DNA of 64,000 nt from an uncultured Bacteroidales bacterium (GTDB taxonomy: Bacteria > Bacteroidota > Bacteroidia > Bacteroidales > Paludibacteraceae): positions 133,640 through 197,639 of the forward strand of contig CAMOJA010000001.1 in assembly GCA_946616535.1 (NCBI GenBank), read 5' to 3'. Of the stretch, positions 17,601 through 25,163 are shown one piece after another. The translations under genes and the position numbers were made by a program. Each line of letters opens with the position of its first letter. Position 1 is the stretch's first letter. Below the pieces are notes generated by a model, which saw only the letters and a list, made by a program, of their open reading frames with translations, did not search any database and was not told where the DNA came from.

Positions 17601-19702
17601 ATAAGTCGGAAGATATTGTGCATTTTACTCCCAAGACTGGTACAACCTTCCGCCTGAAAGCAGGTTATTGGTATCGGTTCTCAACACCATTCTTCGGGGT
17701 AACCGACCCGAATACCACTTATTCGGTGGATGAAACGGATGAAGATAACATAAAAGGGCACTCGCAGTTCATCCTCGCCGTCGCGCCGGATACCGTCCGC
17801 TGGACACCGGCGCACCCCGATGCCGCGAACTACTGGAACGACGATGCCAACTGGACACCTGTTATGGCCAGCGCCCCTGCCGATGGCTTCAAAGCCAAAG
17901 TGCCCATGGGTGAAACCCAGGTTATCATTCCGGAGATGGCTGCGGCTAACACCCTGCCTATTGTCAACAACACAGTTCCTCGTCGTATCGATACCCTTGA
18001 GTACGGCTTTAAGAAGAATACGTGTAAAGATATCCTCTTCAAGCCCAGATCGACGATCCTCGGACAGGAAATGCTCGACTACGAGCGCGCTTTTGTGGAT
18101 GTGCCTTTGGCAACAGCCGAGTATATGACCTTCTCTCCGGCACTCAAATACATCTATGCAGGCGATATGTATATCCCGAAAGTAGCCGATAATGTGGACT
18201 TCGATCCGAAGGAGTTTAAAGATCCCTCTACCTCTTATTCGGCTGAGTATAATCGTAAAACGCCGTATGCGATGTATGCCGCGTATTATAACCAGACCGT
18301 ACCCTTCGCTTATTATAACACCGATACGGAAGGCAATGAATTGTCGTACAAATCCCGCTCTTCCGCAGACTGGGTATTTACTAATACGATGAAGATGAAG
18401 CTAACGCCCGGTACCGCCTGCTTGCTGCTGGCTTACGATAAAACCGGCGAGGATAAAGACTCGGTTATCGTTCGTCTGCCGAAGAAAGAGACCCATTATC
18501 CCTATATCGGTAAGAAACCCGATGGCTCTTGGGGCACCGGCTCTGATGAGACTATGGAGGGCAAACCTGCTTTCGAAGATCTGTCCAATAACTTGGCATT
18601 CAATAAGACCGACTTGGCGTCTGCACGCACAAGCGCAAGCAATCCCAGTGCGGGTATTACTTATACGCTGACCAATGAGACGCCGTCGAAAGTGTTCTTC
18701 TTCGGAAACCCGACCATGGCGCTTATCGATGTGTATAAACTCTGCCAAGATAACAGTAGCAAGTTGGATAAGGGAGGAACAGAAACCTCTTATTACTTCA
18801 CGGCTTATCACCTGCGTGAAGGAGAAGCCTCTTACAGCATACGTGTCATAAACGGACCCGGTCAGTTCTTCGTAGCACCGCAGCGGTCTGTAGGATTGAT
18901 AGCCGCTTCGGCAGACACAGAATTAGAAGTGGAACTTCGTCCCGAAGCTCTCGTTGCAATGGCGGATGGTAGTGCTATCTCTATTGATACGATATCTTTC
19001 TCCGCACCCGCAAGACGCGCTGCGTACCAAGAGCCCTCTCCTGTCAATTGGCTCTATATGTCTGCTGCCAACGAAACCGACGGAGGACTTTGCAAAGCAT
19101 ATCTGACTATCGGACAGTCTGCGATGGCTTCGAGAAACTATGTGGCAGGAGAGGATGCGCTCAACCTCTCGTCCGGTACAAGCAATAACGTGGCATACGA
19201 GACCCCGCTCTCGATGTATACCATCGCCGGAAATGAAGCGCTGATGCTCGATGTCCGCGATTCCATCGGGACTATTCCGCTCGTCTTTGCTACGCTGCCC
19301 GACTATGAGTATGAGGAATATACTTTACTCTCTTTTGCATTCGAAGGCCACTGGTCGACGCCGCTTTACCTCTACGATGCGCTTACCAATGATAGCATCC
19401 AGATTACGAACGGACTCCAAGTAGCCGTTCGTACCCCGGAGTCGGATCAAATCCGCTATTTCATCAATGGTAACGGCGCGCGCACAACAAGCGACGGTGG
19501 CCAACCCGGCGTTACAACCGACATCGACGAGGTAGATGGCCAATTACCAACTGCCAATAACCAATCTGCAATAATTTACGATGTCCTTGGACGTCCTGTA
19601 CTTAAACTCTCTGAACACGACCTCATCTCTAATATCCAATTGCCTACAGGTGTATATATTATACAACGAGGCAAAAATACAGAAAGGATGGTGATTAGAT
19701 GA
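11693..19702 (+). CDS. Giant secreted protein 1, T9SS type A sorting domain
   Basis: The ATG at 11693 gives 2669 residues (a TTG lies three codons earlier). An N-terminal signal peptide ends near SVYAQ. There follow beta-rich modules without an enzyme motif, opening with segments such as EGKRYYLG. About residue 2040 (WNDDANWTP) begins a 630-residue region homologous to the end of the protein encoded at 49872-59861: CKDILFKPRSTILGQEM, KVFFFGNPTMALIDVYKL, YVAGEDALNL and LDVRDSIGTIPL. The last 60 residues (IYDVLGRPVLKL, LPTGVYIIQ, ERMVIR) form a T9SS type A sorting domain, implying export across the outer membrane. A heptamer-like array encodes QLPTANNQSA before it. The stop overlaps the next start (ATGA). 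Confidence 0.85.
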   Translation: MMRIGKLLSTAMLKWLFIFCYFGCVGATMSVYAQGGEKAPAAIAGKYVIDNTVAVPAGAYTTFSTVYEGKRYYLGIDTTRAKAIPAKDTVAWYDKPNYASMWVVGGLYNPRATSETDVLPDKNYQRAIESLWIRERCGRKKFLALGDAPTGVTYNPLILRDSSTATPNGNVAIWYTQKDDREQSKYINGFLYYYSYATGIDVYRYLRYDPIYGFSRAYAAKPDNSQRISVWDRKIGSDLHFDIRPKSIPIGWETHDKDTTNYQITAKLTYYESIDRFRSRFDNTDIFASRSAAIEDQQKLVSTHGLTGYYVWKSNPSIDPEHPETYNGKSLMPYYGVTSYDLRDPENPVVNYGWLDSTMVYVREDGFSLKTAENLWYDTIFAIGSAPFDMLRKPAGGGAPTPGNYANHTDQLYIKFTCDGVQYTDSVLVTRETYHNNPFVNLETASDPTDKVFPYTYTNLKLNPENVLNVTITAADTAATFNISALYSAGNEVQTKDHIGVSRYVGEEIVLDMDVPCHRDTIWEYDEDGNVKIDPMTGDPVISDIVLYDTLLVRALEPDGVTPSTWVENVRLTARNQIRVKVFQSNPNVAENRVAQIQYTYRYWHSSAKGDQKEVTRSIWITQKWHGADNAKLYTFNHKGTLDAKGLQAVHEKVYTMYAIPSESHSLPLHRDHWGYYRWFIYDGDHKDRDVEHGTWRYTLGEEPKNNQGKVFIPINNATSTTSRGQWDMSMGTPNHFIVGYATPIPAINYGASATDTIDVACDVSAYIDTAAVGVVGNLKSLTEPTLSYRNVFQIKPAKRQADKMADCRVNGGTGHKGWMEDIKIIAPAKRTIGFFPKYPIAEDGADIVEDHLQYIYYFNPDASGHVDNNMGVKNTADGYEYDKAKCYARIGKKYTAGKTKRRAKLLTKGDIDTIGTEGPKTIKVLVVSANKSHGYVLGKEPGEEEATYGRIGGKTDALALREYLENTYLDATINGKTHQVQPAFVISLTKETGNTIRFTHEESPRGLWSYYRAGFSENYRVRWITGKTSISGTDEITYSHPATVSGNRITNSDPAILKLHMSFSGLLHRTGYLTSYQREGRGTYFSPYEYSQYLYVPDDDEAGYDGADASDQYWLIYQIIEPEDELHYETPTWYRSTNLGSSWEPVAHWDYDTNEGVQDRAGHTMGADASLLIDNTVYENENETILYCLRTEHFNLAKVTLVTRDIKKEGPNPGQGSIISEDDVQNNYTILYDLGMDEWSKPGTTEVRAHNHHMPWGFTELSYHYPLSVIPASQRVNGDSELPAKGEYAFINKFVVPEGEDNAGEEIECLDGAGNGYMMCIHAAPKRTTIMRFEYPAPSCSDQQIYLVADYCNPTSNAYQPMITADLEGWTGTQWKQIYRYKTGKIPYKEDGKTWCQMALPIARDSIKGYAKFRCTATLNGSGTTENAFLLIDHLRFIEKNRAFSVFQNKANCIKDDSVTVLVRLNYKADPVLYEPGKLVAYQFQKWDNDVNDGAGGYVPMMNAEIRPGYLQEGFSSSDTPLKTTMGNDYGFLLIPEANYDPSASNTVGGQSALRNALITAARTKGASSTAAPEHSLDETGSVRTFEQVVAHDYEDFGTSTNRHIKSFVKVGDDWMLYVNCRLPIAATDNGTFRIGMTTKRNLDDTPTFDEEHCATFHIFNIKQTTSLLVNDAAWPNHTRAELTGSTPELTLLPANETQRASIKLTVPSSYGGKPVTNPRCKFDLLHASEDVRANNAASNAAFVAKYGCTRTQFVDDMEAFRADDERNIMRDMTNWSAIRPEYFTYTGRTPAVANAIYNRLNYLVTSGLLEIGLDYRDIYMGDKADSYFYLLPVPATGLFDVTNGNKAGNADTTLQASVCNDTLWLQLHSEEPKYKLRYGYDSRVGDTYIVPTIRATRSEANGLDSKDLKVRVAHITSEDTKAAVLGWQTTQLIETNDPSWSKGDAAEEFYYVQDKNVQSPATNLDGYYKSEDIVHFTPKTGTTFRLKAGYWYRFSTPFFGVTDPNTTYSVDETDEDNIKGHSQFILAVAPDTVRWTPAHPDAANYWNDDANWTPVMASAPADGFKAKVPMGETQVIIPEMAAANTLPIVNNTVPRRIDTLEYGFKKNTCKDILFKPRSTILGQEMLDYERAFVDVPLATAEYMTFSPALKYIYAGDMYIPKVADNVDFDPKEFKDPSTSYSAEYNRKTPYAMYAAYYNQTVPFAYYNTDTEGNELSYKSRSSADWVFTNTMKMKLTPGTACLLLAYDKTGEDKDSVIVRLPKKETHYPYIGKKPDGSWGTGSDETMEGKPAFEDLSNNLAFNKTDLASARTSASNPSAGITYTLTNETPSKVFFFGNPTMALIDVYKLCQDNSSKLDKGGTETSYYFTAYHLREGEASYSIRVINGPGQFFVAPQRSVGLIAASADTELEVELRPEALVAMADGSAISIDTISFSAPARRAAYQEPSPVNWLYMSAANETDGGLCKAYLTIGQSAMASRNYVAGEDALNLSSGTSNNVAYETPLSMYTIAGNEALMLDVRDSIGTIPLVFATLPDYEYEEYTLLSFAFEGHWSTPLYLYDALTNDSIQITNGLQVAVRTPESDQIRYFINGNGARTTSDGGQPGVTTDIDEVDGQLPTANNQSAIIYDVLGRPVLKLSEHDLISNIQLPTGVYIIQRGKNTERMVIR
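19541..19574. repeat. Heptamer array in giant gene 1
   Basis: CCAATTA, CCAACTG, CCAATAA and CCAATCT units are translated as QLPTANNQSA, in the linker before the T9SS sorting domain. Confidence 0.75.
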
Positions 19703-20121
19703 GGAAATTAGTAAGTGTTTTAGTCTGTTTATGGGTCGCGGCGAGCGTTTACGCCGCGGAATACAAGCCCTTTGCGTATAGCGCTCCGCCAACGGAGTTC
19801 CGCTCTACATCGGCTTATACGGCATCGGCGAATTCCTTCCCTTCAGGGAGAGATAGGGTAGGCACAACCTCTTCTCTTGCTGCGATTAGTGCAGCTAATT
19901 TTGCTACGCTCAATAGCGAAGGAGGAGCTTGTTATATACCTTCCGCTACTTGCGGATCTAAAAGAGTCAAGGTGAAAGAACCTGAACCCGATACAGAAGC
20001 GATCGGTGAAGGCGTTTGGGAGTCACCCGTCGGGGAAACCCCTCTCATCCTCCTCGCCCTTCTCGCCGCATTTTATGCATTCTTCCTTACTTCCCGTTCT
20101 GGAAGAAAAGCAAGGCAATAA
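19699..20121 (+). CDS. Small partner of giant protein 1, PVGE-TM-basic C-terminus
   Basis: The 140-residue protein starts with a signal peptide (MRKLVSVLVCLWVAASVYA). A Ser/Thr/Ala-rich region with one CYIPSATC cysteine pair follows. It ends with SPVGETPLILLALLAAFYAF followed by SRSGRKARQ. Short motif, hydrophobic stretch and basic end have the layout of tripartite C-terminal sorting signals (PEP-CTERM style), but PVGE is not a motif I can assign to a named family. The gene at 49492 has the same architecture, size and position after a giant gene. Translation is coupled by the ATGA overlap. The role is unknown; anchoring or surface presentation of the giant protein is an inference. Confidence 0.75.
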   Translation: MRKLVSVLVCLWVAASVYAAEYKPFAYSAPPTEFRSTSAYTASANSFPSGRDRVGTTSSLAAISAANFATLNSEGGACYIPSATCGSKRVKVKEPEPDTEAIGEGVWESPVGETPLILLALLAAFYAFFLTSRSGRKARQ

Positions 20122-20138
20122 AAAAATAGAAAATCGGA

Positions 20139-20164
20139 AAAATCGCCCGTAAGAGCGATTTTTT
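20139..20164 (+). terminator. Terminator after giant/small operon 1
   Basis: Stem AAAATCGC / GCGATTTT with loop CCGTAAGA, followed by T-rich sequence. Confidence 0.85.
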
Positions 20165-20196
20165 CTTGCATATATCAAAAAAAAGCTGTACCTTTG
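20165..20196 (+). promoter_or_regulatory. Promoter of the TPP-riboswitch transcript
   Basis: -33 CTTG (20165-20168), 20 nt, then -7 TACCTTTG (20189-20196). The riboswitch begins about 10 nt downstream. Confidence 0.75.
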
Positions 20197-20206
20197 CACC
20201 CGATTT

Positions 20207-20271
20207 GTAATTAGGGGTGCTTCGGCTGAGATCATACCCTTAGAACTTGAACAGGTAATGCTGTTAAAGAA
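20207..20271 (+). promoter_or_regulatory. TPP (THI-box) riboswitch
   Basis: Conserved aptamer blocks appear in order: AGGGGTGC, GGCTGAGATCATACCCTT (pyrimidine-sensor part), AGAACTTGAACAGGTAATGC (pyrophosphate-sensor part) and the closing TTAAAGAAA. The 3' side of the aptamer directly abuts the ATG at 20273, so TPP binding probably hides the initiation region. The ATG at 20258 lies inside the aptamer and is not taken as the start. Confidence 0.9.
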
Positions 20272-20272
20272 A

Positions 20273-22495
20273 ATGAAAAGGAACATTCTTTTTTTATGCG
20301 CTTTCGCGCTGTGTATGTCTGCCTATGCGCAGACGAGTGAGGACACGATCCTTATTCAAGGACGTGACATTCCTGAAGTATCGATTATTGCGAAGGTGGA
20401 GCAACCTGCGGACACCCGCAAGAAGTTAAACAACGAGCAGTTGAACCGCGAGAACACGGGTCAGAACTTGCCGTTCCTGCTGCAGAACACGCCTTCGTTA
20501 TTAGCGACGAGTGACGACGGTTTGGGTATCGGTTACACCTATTTCCGTGTGCGCGGAACGGATCACACACGTATCAACATGACGGTGAACGACGTGCCGC
20601 TGAACGATGCGGAGAGCCAGACCGTTTTCTGGGTGAACATGACCGACATGGCTTCGAGTCTGACCAACCTGACGTTACAGCGCGGTGTAGGTACGAGTAC
20701 GAACGGTTCGTCCTCTTTCGGCGCATCGCTGAACATGAGTACGTTACCTACGCAGAAGATGCTGAACGACAGCGCACGTGCACACGTGAGGTTGCAGTTC
20801 AACGGCGGTATGTACAACACTTTCCGCGAGATGGTGAATGCACAGGTGCAGTTCCCACGCAACTGGCGTATCGAGGCTCGATTGAGTAAGGTCAATTCCG
20901 ACGGTTATCTCTATCGAGCGAAGTCCGATCTGTTCTCGTACTACGGTTCGGTAGGATACTACGGCAAAGCAACGAATATCACGTTCTCCGCCTTCGGAGG
21001 TATGGAGACGACGTATATGGCGTGGGACGGCGTGACGGCTGAAAATCTGCTGACCGACCGGCGTTATAACCCTGCCGGCGAATATACGGATGCGAACGGA
21101 GATATCGCGTACTATCCGCGACAGAACGACAACTACAAGCAACAGCATTTTCAGATCAATCTGGTGCAAAAATTAGCGCCACAATGGGTGCTGAATGCGA
21201 CGCTGCATTATACGCACGGCGGCGGTTACTACGAGCAGATGAAGGCGGACAAGAAGTATTCTGCTTTCGGTTTGCCAAACTACGAGCCAAACGACTCGAC
21301 CGTCATCAAGAGGTCCAATTTTATTCGTTACAAACACCTGGACAACCATTACTACGGCGGCATTTTCAGCATCAACTACCGCTCTGAACCGGCCGACCTG
21401 ACGATCGGTGGTGCCGGTAGCCATTATATGGGCGAGCACTGGGGATTGGTGACGGATGACCTGTATCAGACCGTGACTGCTAAGGAGTTCTACCGCAGCA
21501 ACGGCGTGAAGGCAGAAGGCAATATCTACGCCAAAGCGAACTGGCGAATCATCAACAAACAGAAACGGAAACTGACGCTGTACGGCGATCTGCAATACCG
21601 CTATGTATATTATCACATCGGCGGCATCAATGACGAGGATCTGCAACCGCTCACCGCTACACGCCATTACCATTTCTTCAACCCGAAGGCGGGTATCACG
21701 TATGAGGATCATGGCCATCAGGTGTATTTCAATTTCGCGATTGCTAACCGCGAACCGAGCAGAAAGAATTTCACGGAAGCCGGCGAGCATGATATCCCGC
21801 TGCCAGAGAAGTTATATGACTACGAATTGGGTTACACGTACTCGGGCGAGCGCTGGCACGTGGGCGCGAACCTCTATTATATGGATTACAAGAACCAGTT
21901 GGTATTGACGGGTAAGTATTCCGATACGGGTGCGTATCTGACACGCAACGTAGCGAAGAGTCACCGAATGGGTATTGAGTTGACGGGTCTTTGGATGCCG
22001 ACGAGTTGGTTCCAATGGGCAGCCAATCTGACGCTCTCGCGCAATAAGATTCCTAACTACACGGACTGGGTATCTATCTATGACGCAGACTGGAATGAGA
22101 TTCGTCAGGACGAGATCAATTTCGGCACAGTGACGATCGCTTTCTCGCCGTCTGTGATCTTCAGCAACACGTTCACCTTCAACTACGCGGGTTTCCGCGC
22201 AGACATACAGACGATTGCCGTCAGCAAGCAGTATCTGGATAACACGATGTCAGAAGAAGCGATCCTGAAACCCTACACGGTGACGAACGTGACGATGCAC
22301 TACACGTTACCGCTGCCGGCTAAATGGCCGACGATACAGTTGATGGCGCAGGCGAATAACCTGTTCAACAGTGCCTATGAGTCGAACGGAGGAAACTGGA
22401 TGTGCCAATTCGAAGACGGAAGCCGTTACTACAGCCCGTGGTACTACGCCCAAGCGGGCATTAACGTACACGCAGGCTTTGTCGTACAATGGTAG
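20273..22495 (+). CDS. TonB-dependent outer-membrane receptor, thiamin-type
   Basis: From the ATG at 20273 (MKRNILFLCAFALCMSAYAQ, a signal peptide) the protein has 740 residues. The plug domain is visible (LPFLLQNTPSLLATSDDGLG, FRVRGTDHTRINMTVNDVPL, LQRGVGTSTNGSSSFGASLN) followed by a 22-strand-type barrel ending GINVHAGFVVQW. The TPP riboswitch directly upstream marks it as the outer-membrane receptor for thiamin or a precursor, as in the Bacteroidota OMR1 group. Unlike typical loci, no pnuT or kinase gene follows; the next gene is convergent and overlaps its 3' end by 35 bp. Confidence 0.88.
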   Translation: MKRNILFLCAFALCMSAYAQTSEDTILIQGRDIPEVSIIAKVEQPADTRKKLNNEQLNRENTGQNLPFLLQNTPSLLATSDDGLGIGYTYFRVRGTDHTRINMTVNDVPLNDAESQTVFWVNMTDMASSLTNLTLQRGVGTSTNGSSSFGASLNMSTLPTQKMLNDSARAHVRLQFNGGMYNTFREMVNAQVQFPRNWRIEARLSKVNSDGYLYRAKSDLFSYYGSVGYYGKATNITFSAFGGMETTYMAWDGVTAENLLTDRRYNPAGEYTDANGDIAYYPRQNDNYKQQHFQINLVQKLAPQWVLNATLHYTHGGGYYEQMKADKKYSAFGLPNYEPNDSTVIKRSNFIRYKHLDNHYYGGIFSINYRSEPADLTIGGAGSHYMGEHWGLVTDDLYQTVTAKEFYRSNGVKAEGNIYAKANWRIINKQKRKLTLYGDLQYRYVYYHIGGINDEDLQPLTATRHYHFFNPKAGITYEDHGHQVYFNFAIANREPSRKNFTEAGEHDIPLPEKLYDYELGYTYSGERWHVGANLYYMDYKNQLVLTGKYSDTGAYLTRNVAKSHRMGIELTGLWMPTSWFQWAANLTLSRNKIPNYTDWVSIYDADWNEIRQDEINFGTVTIAFSPSVIFSNTFTFNYAGFRADIQTIAVSKQYLDNTMSEEAILKPYTVTNVTMHYTLPLPAKWPTIQLMAQANNLFNSAYESNGGNWMCQFEDGSRYYSPWYYAQAGINVHAGFVVQW

Positions 22496-22994
22496 AACCT
22501 AACCACGCGAGGAGAATAGAACCTAACGGAATCCATCCCCATGCAATAGAGGACGAGAAGAAAATCGCCCAGTTATTGGGAATCCAACCCAGCACGATCG
22601 CCACTGTAGCCCATATCGCTACGGTGGCGAATCCTATTATTATGGCCGTGAAGGACCGAAAAGAAAAATGGTTATAATAAATCAAAAAGATAATAACCGG
22701 GATCGTCAGGAAAAGGACCGTAGGCAACCAGAATGAAGCGATACCTAATAGCAAAGACGAACTGAAGGCTTCTTGGATCGCGATCTCATGACGATCGAGT
22801 TTTTTGAGAATGCCAATTACTGCCATCACTAGCGCAGATACGGCAAACCCCCACCAATAATTCTCGTTGAAATCGGGAGATTGTACCTCTAATGCGGATA
22901 ACAGAAAGGGTATCCCCACACTACCCGCTACTGCCAATGCCCAGAAGACAATTGGCAGCACGCGGGATAATATGGTCGCTTTATGTCTATTCAC
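22461..22994 (-). CDS. Multi-pass membrane protein, unknown
   Basis: The 177-residue protein is mostly hydrophobic, with about five transmembrane helices (for example VLPIVFWALAVAGSVGIPFL, WWGFAVSALVMAVIGIL and TAIIIGFATVAIWATVAIVL). I do not recognise the family. The start is GTG, formed from the repeat sequence that fills the gap to the M3 peptidase gene upstream on the same strand. The 3' end overlaps the convergent receptor gene by 35 bp. It is probably the last gene of the minus-strand operon with the M3 peptidase. Confidence 0.65.
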   Translation of the reverse strand: MNRHKATILSRVLPIVFWALAVAGSVGIPFLLSALEVQSPDFNENYWWGFAVSALVMAVIGILKKLDRHEIAIQEAFSSSLLLGIASFWLPTVLFLTIPVIIFLIYYNHFSFRSFTAIIIGFATVAIWATVAIVLGWIPNNWAIFFSSSIAWGWIPLGSILLAWLGSTIVRQSLRVR

Positions 22995-23030
22995 TAACTC
23001 CCTAATTCACCAACTCACTAATTCCTTCAC
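22990..23030. repeat. Roughly 8-bp tandem array between two minus-strand genes
   Basis: On the minus strand the units TGAATTAG, TGAGTTGG, TGAATTAG, GGAGTTAG and TGAATAG fill the gap between the M3 peptidase stop and the membrane protein start, and provide its GTG. Confidence 0.75.
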
Positions 23031-25129
23031 TCCTTAACAAATCCCTTCCGTATCAATAGATATTTCGGATCTGCCTCTTTGCCGCGGAACTCCAGATACA
23101 ACTCCTGTGCATCGCGTGTCCCGCCTTGCTCTAACAAGTGACGGAAACGTTTAGCGGTCTCGGCCTCAAACAGGTCGCCCGTCTCCTTGAAAGCTGCAAA
23201 AGCATCGGCATCCAATACGGCCGACCAAGTATAGCTGTAATAACCTGCCTCATATCCGGTCGTGAAGATATGATTATAGAACGTCGGACGATAGCGAACG
23301 ATGATCTCATCGATCATACCCATCTTCTTGAGACTCTCTGCCTCGAATGCATTGACATCCAAGCCCTCTGCACTCGTCAACTCATGGAAGTCCATATCCA
23401 GAATAGACGCACTCAGTAACTCAGTCGTTACAAAACCCTGGTTGAATGCACTCGCTTTGTTGATTTTCTCGATCAATTCGTCAGGAATGACCTCTCCGGT
23501 CTCGAAATGGAAGGCATAGGTCTTCAGCACTTCCGGCTCATACGCATAGTTCTCCATGAACTGACTCGGCAACTCTACGAAATCGCGCGGCGTATTCGTG
23601 CCGCTCAGGCTCTTATAATGCGCCTTGCTCAGCAAACCGTGCAATGCGTGACCGAACTCATGGAACAGGGTCTCTACATCGTCCATCGAGAGCAACGACG
23701 GATTACCTGCCGTCGGTTTGTTGAAGTTACCTACATTGATAATTACCGGACGATGATCAACGCCCTCTGCATCGATGTATTGCGGCAGGATATTGTTCAT
23801 CCATGCGCCCGGACGTTTACCCGCACGCGGGAAATAGTCCGTGTACAGAATACCTACTAACGAACCATCAGCATCCGTTACCTTGAATACCTCTACCTCC
23901 GGATTATAAACCGGCATGTCCTCTAATTTCTCAAATTGCAGACCATACAGTTTGGTTGCTACGCCGAACGCACCTTTGCGCACATTGTTCAACTCGAAGT
24001 ACGGCTTCAACTCCTCTTCGTCCAAGGCATATTTGGCTTTACGCAGCTTCTCGGCATAGAACCACCAATCCCAAGGTTGCAGTTTCTCGCCCGGCAGATC
24101 TTGCTCCAACAGGGCTTGTAACTCTGCCGCCTCACGTTTCGCAGCCTCCAACGAAGGAGCCCAAACGGATGCTAAGAATGCATCTACCGTCTGATGGTTC
24201 TTAGCCATGCAGTCTGCGAGGATATAGTCGGCAGGGTTATCATATCCGAACAACTTCGCACGCTCAATGCGCAATTCCATCTCGCGAATGATAACGGATT
24301 TGTTGTCGTTCTCATTGTCGTGGTTGCCGCGCGTCGTATAGTCCATCAGCAGTTGTTTGCGTAACTCGCGGTTCTCGCAGTATTGCAGAACCGGGGTGAA
24401 ACTCGTGCGCTTCGGAGTAAATAACCACTCTCCCGGATGACCTGCTGCCTCTGCTTCTTCTGCCGCAGCGGCTTTCGCGCTCTCCGGAAGACCCGCTAAC
24501 AACGCTTCGTCCGTAATAAAGCGTTTTACATCGTCGCTATTGGTCTCTGCTACGACGTTGTTGCCGAACTTAAGCGAAAGCAAACTTAACTCCTGGTTAA
24601 TCTCTTTCAGACGCTCTTTCTTGTCCTCCGGCAGATTAGCTCCGTTGTCCGCAAAAGCCTTGTAGGTCTGCGTTACCAGTCTCATCTGCTCGGCGTTCAA
24701 ACCCAACTGCTCACGCTCGTCATAAACAGCCTTCACGCGTTGGAACAGCGCATCGTTCAGAATAATGCCGTCGCTCAGGTCACTTAACATGGGACTTACC
24801 TGCTCGGCAATGGCGTTCATCTCATCGTTACCGTCTGCCTCCAATACATTGAAGAAAACACCCGTCACGCGATCTAACAGCAGACCGGAACGGTCTAACG
24901 CTACGATCGTGTTCTCAAATGTAGGCGCGTCTTCGTTATTCACTATCGCATCAATCTCCGCTTTATTTTGGCGAATAGCCTCCTCAAATGCCGGTAAATA
25001 ATGCTCGATCTTTACTTTGTCAAACGCCGGCACACCAAACGGTGTGTTCGGCTGCTCCAACAACGGATTCGTCTGTTTGCAAGCTAATAGACTCATAGCC
25101 ATCACTCCTAAAATTAACGCTTTCTTCAT
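23027..25129 (-). CDS. M3 family peptidyl-dipeptidase lipoprotein (Dcp-like)
   Basis: The start at 25129 gives a lipoprotein signal (MKKALILGVMAMSLLACKQT, lipobox LLAC); upstream in-frame codons come from a heptamer repeat. The 700-residue enzyme has the M3 thermolysin-like zinc site ETLFHEFGHALHGLLSKAHY near residue 490. It also shows the family's N-terminal helical region (DKVKIEHYLPAFEEAIRQNK, TFENTIVALDRSG) and YYSYTWSAVLDADAFAAF. It should release C-terminal dipeptides from oligopeptides in the periplasm. The AsmA-like gene lies upstream in the same operon, separated by 31 bp of repeat. Confidence 0.92.
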   Translation of the reverse strand: MKKALILGVMAMSLLACKQTNPLLEQPNTPFGVPAFDKVKIEHYLPAFEEAIRQNKAEIDAIVNNEDAPTFENTIVALDRSGLLLDRVTGVFFNVLEADGNDEMNAIAEQVSPMLSDLSDGIILNDALFQRVKAVYDEREQLGLNAEQMRLVTQTYKAFADNGANLPEDKKERLKEINQELSLLSLKFGNNVVAETNSDDVKRFITDEALLAGLPESAKAAAAEEAEAAGHPGEWLFTPKRTSFTPVLQYCENRELRKQLLMDYTTRGNHDNENDNKSVIIREMELRIERAKLFGYDNPADYILADCMAKNHQTVDAFLASVWAPSLEAAKREAAELQALLEQDLPGEKLQPWDWWFYAEKLRKAKYALDEEELKPYFELNNVRKGAFGVATKLYGLQFEKLEDMPVYNPEVEVFKVTDADGSLVGILYTDYFPRAGKRPGAWMNNILPQYIDAEGVDHRPVIINVGNFNKPTAGNPSLLSMDDVETLFHEFGHALHGLLSKAHYKSLSGTNTPRDFVELPSQFMENYAYEPEVLKTYAFHFETGEVIPDELIEKINKASAFNQGFVTTELLSASILDMDFHELTSAEGLDVNAFEAESLKKMGMIDEIIVRYRPTFYNHIFTTGYEAGYYSYTWSAVLDADAFAAFKETGDLFEAETAKRFRHLLEQGGTRDAQELYLEFRGKEADPKYLLIRKGFVKE

Positions 25130-25132
25130 AAC

Positions 25133-25163
25133 TAAATATTCATTATTCATTATTCATTATTCA
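25133..25163. repeat. ATTCATT heptamer array
   Basis: About four copies of ATTCATT fill the gap between the AsmA-like stop and the M3 peptidase start. Read on the minus strand they supply extra ATG codons in frame with the peptidase. Confidence 0.9.

Noticed and set aside
20258..20272. ATG at 20258 as receptor start
   Set aside because: It lies inside the TPP aptamer; the ATG at 20273 begins a clean signal peptide.
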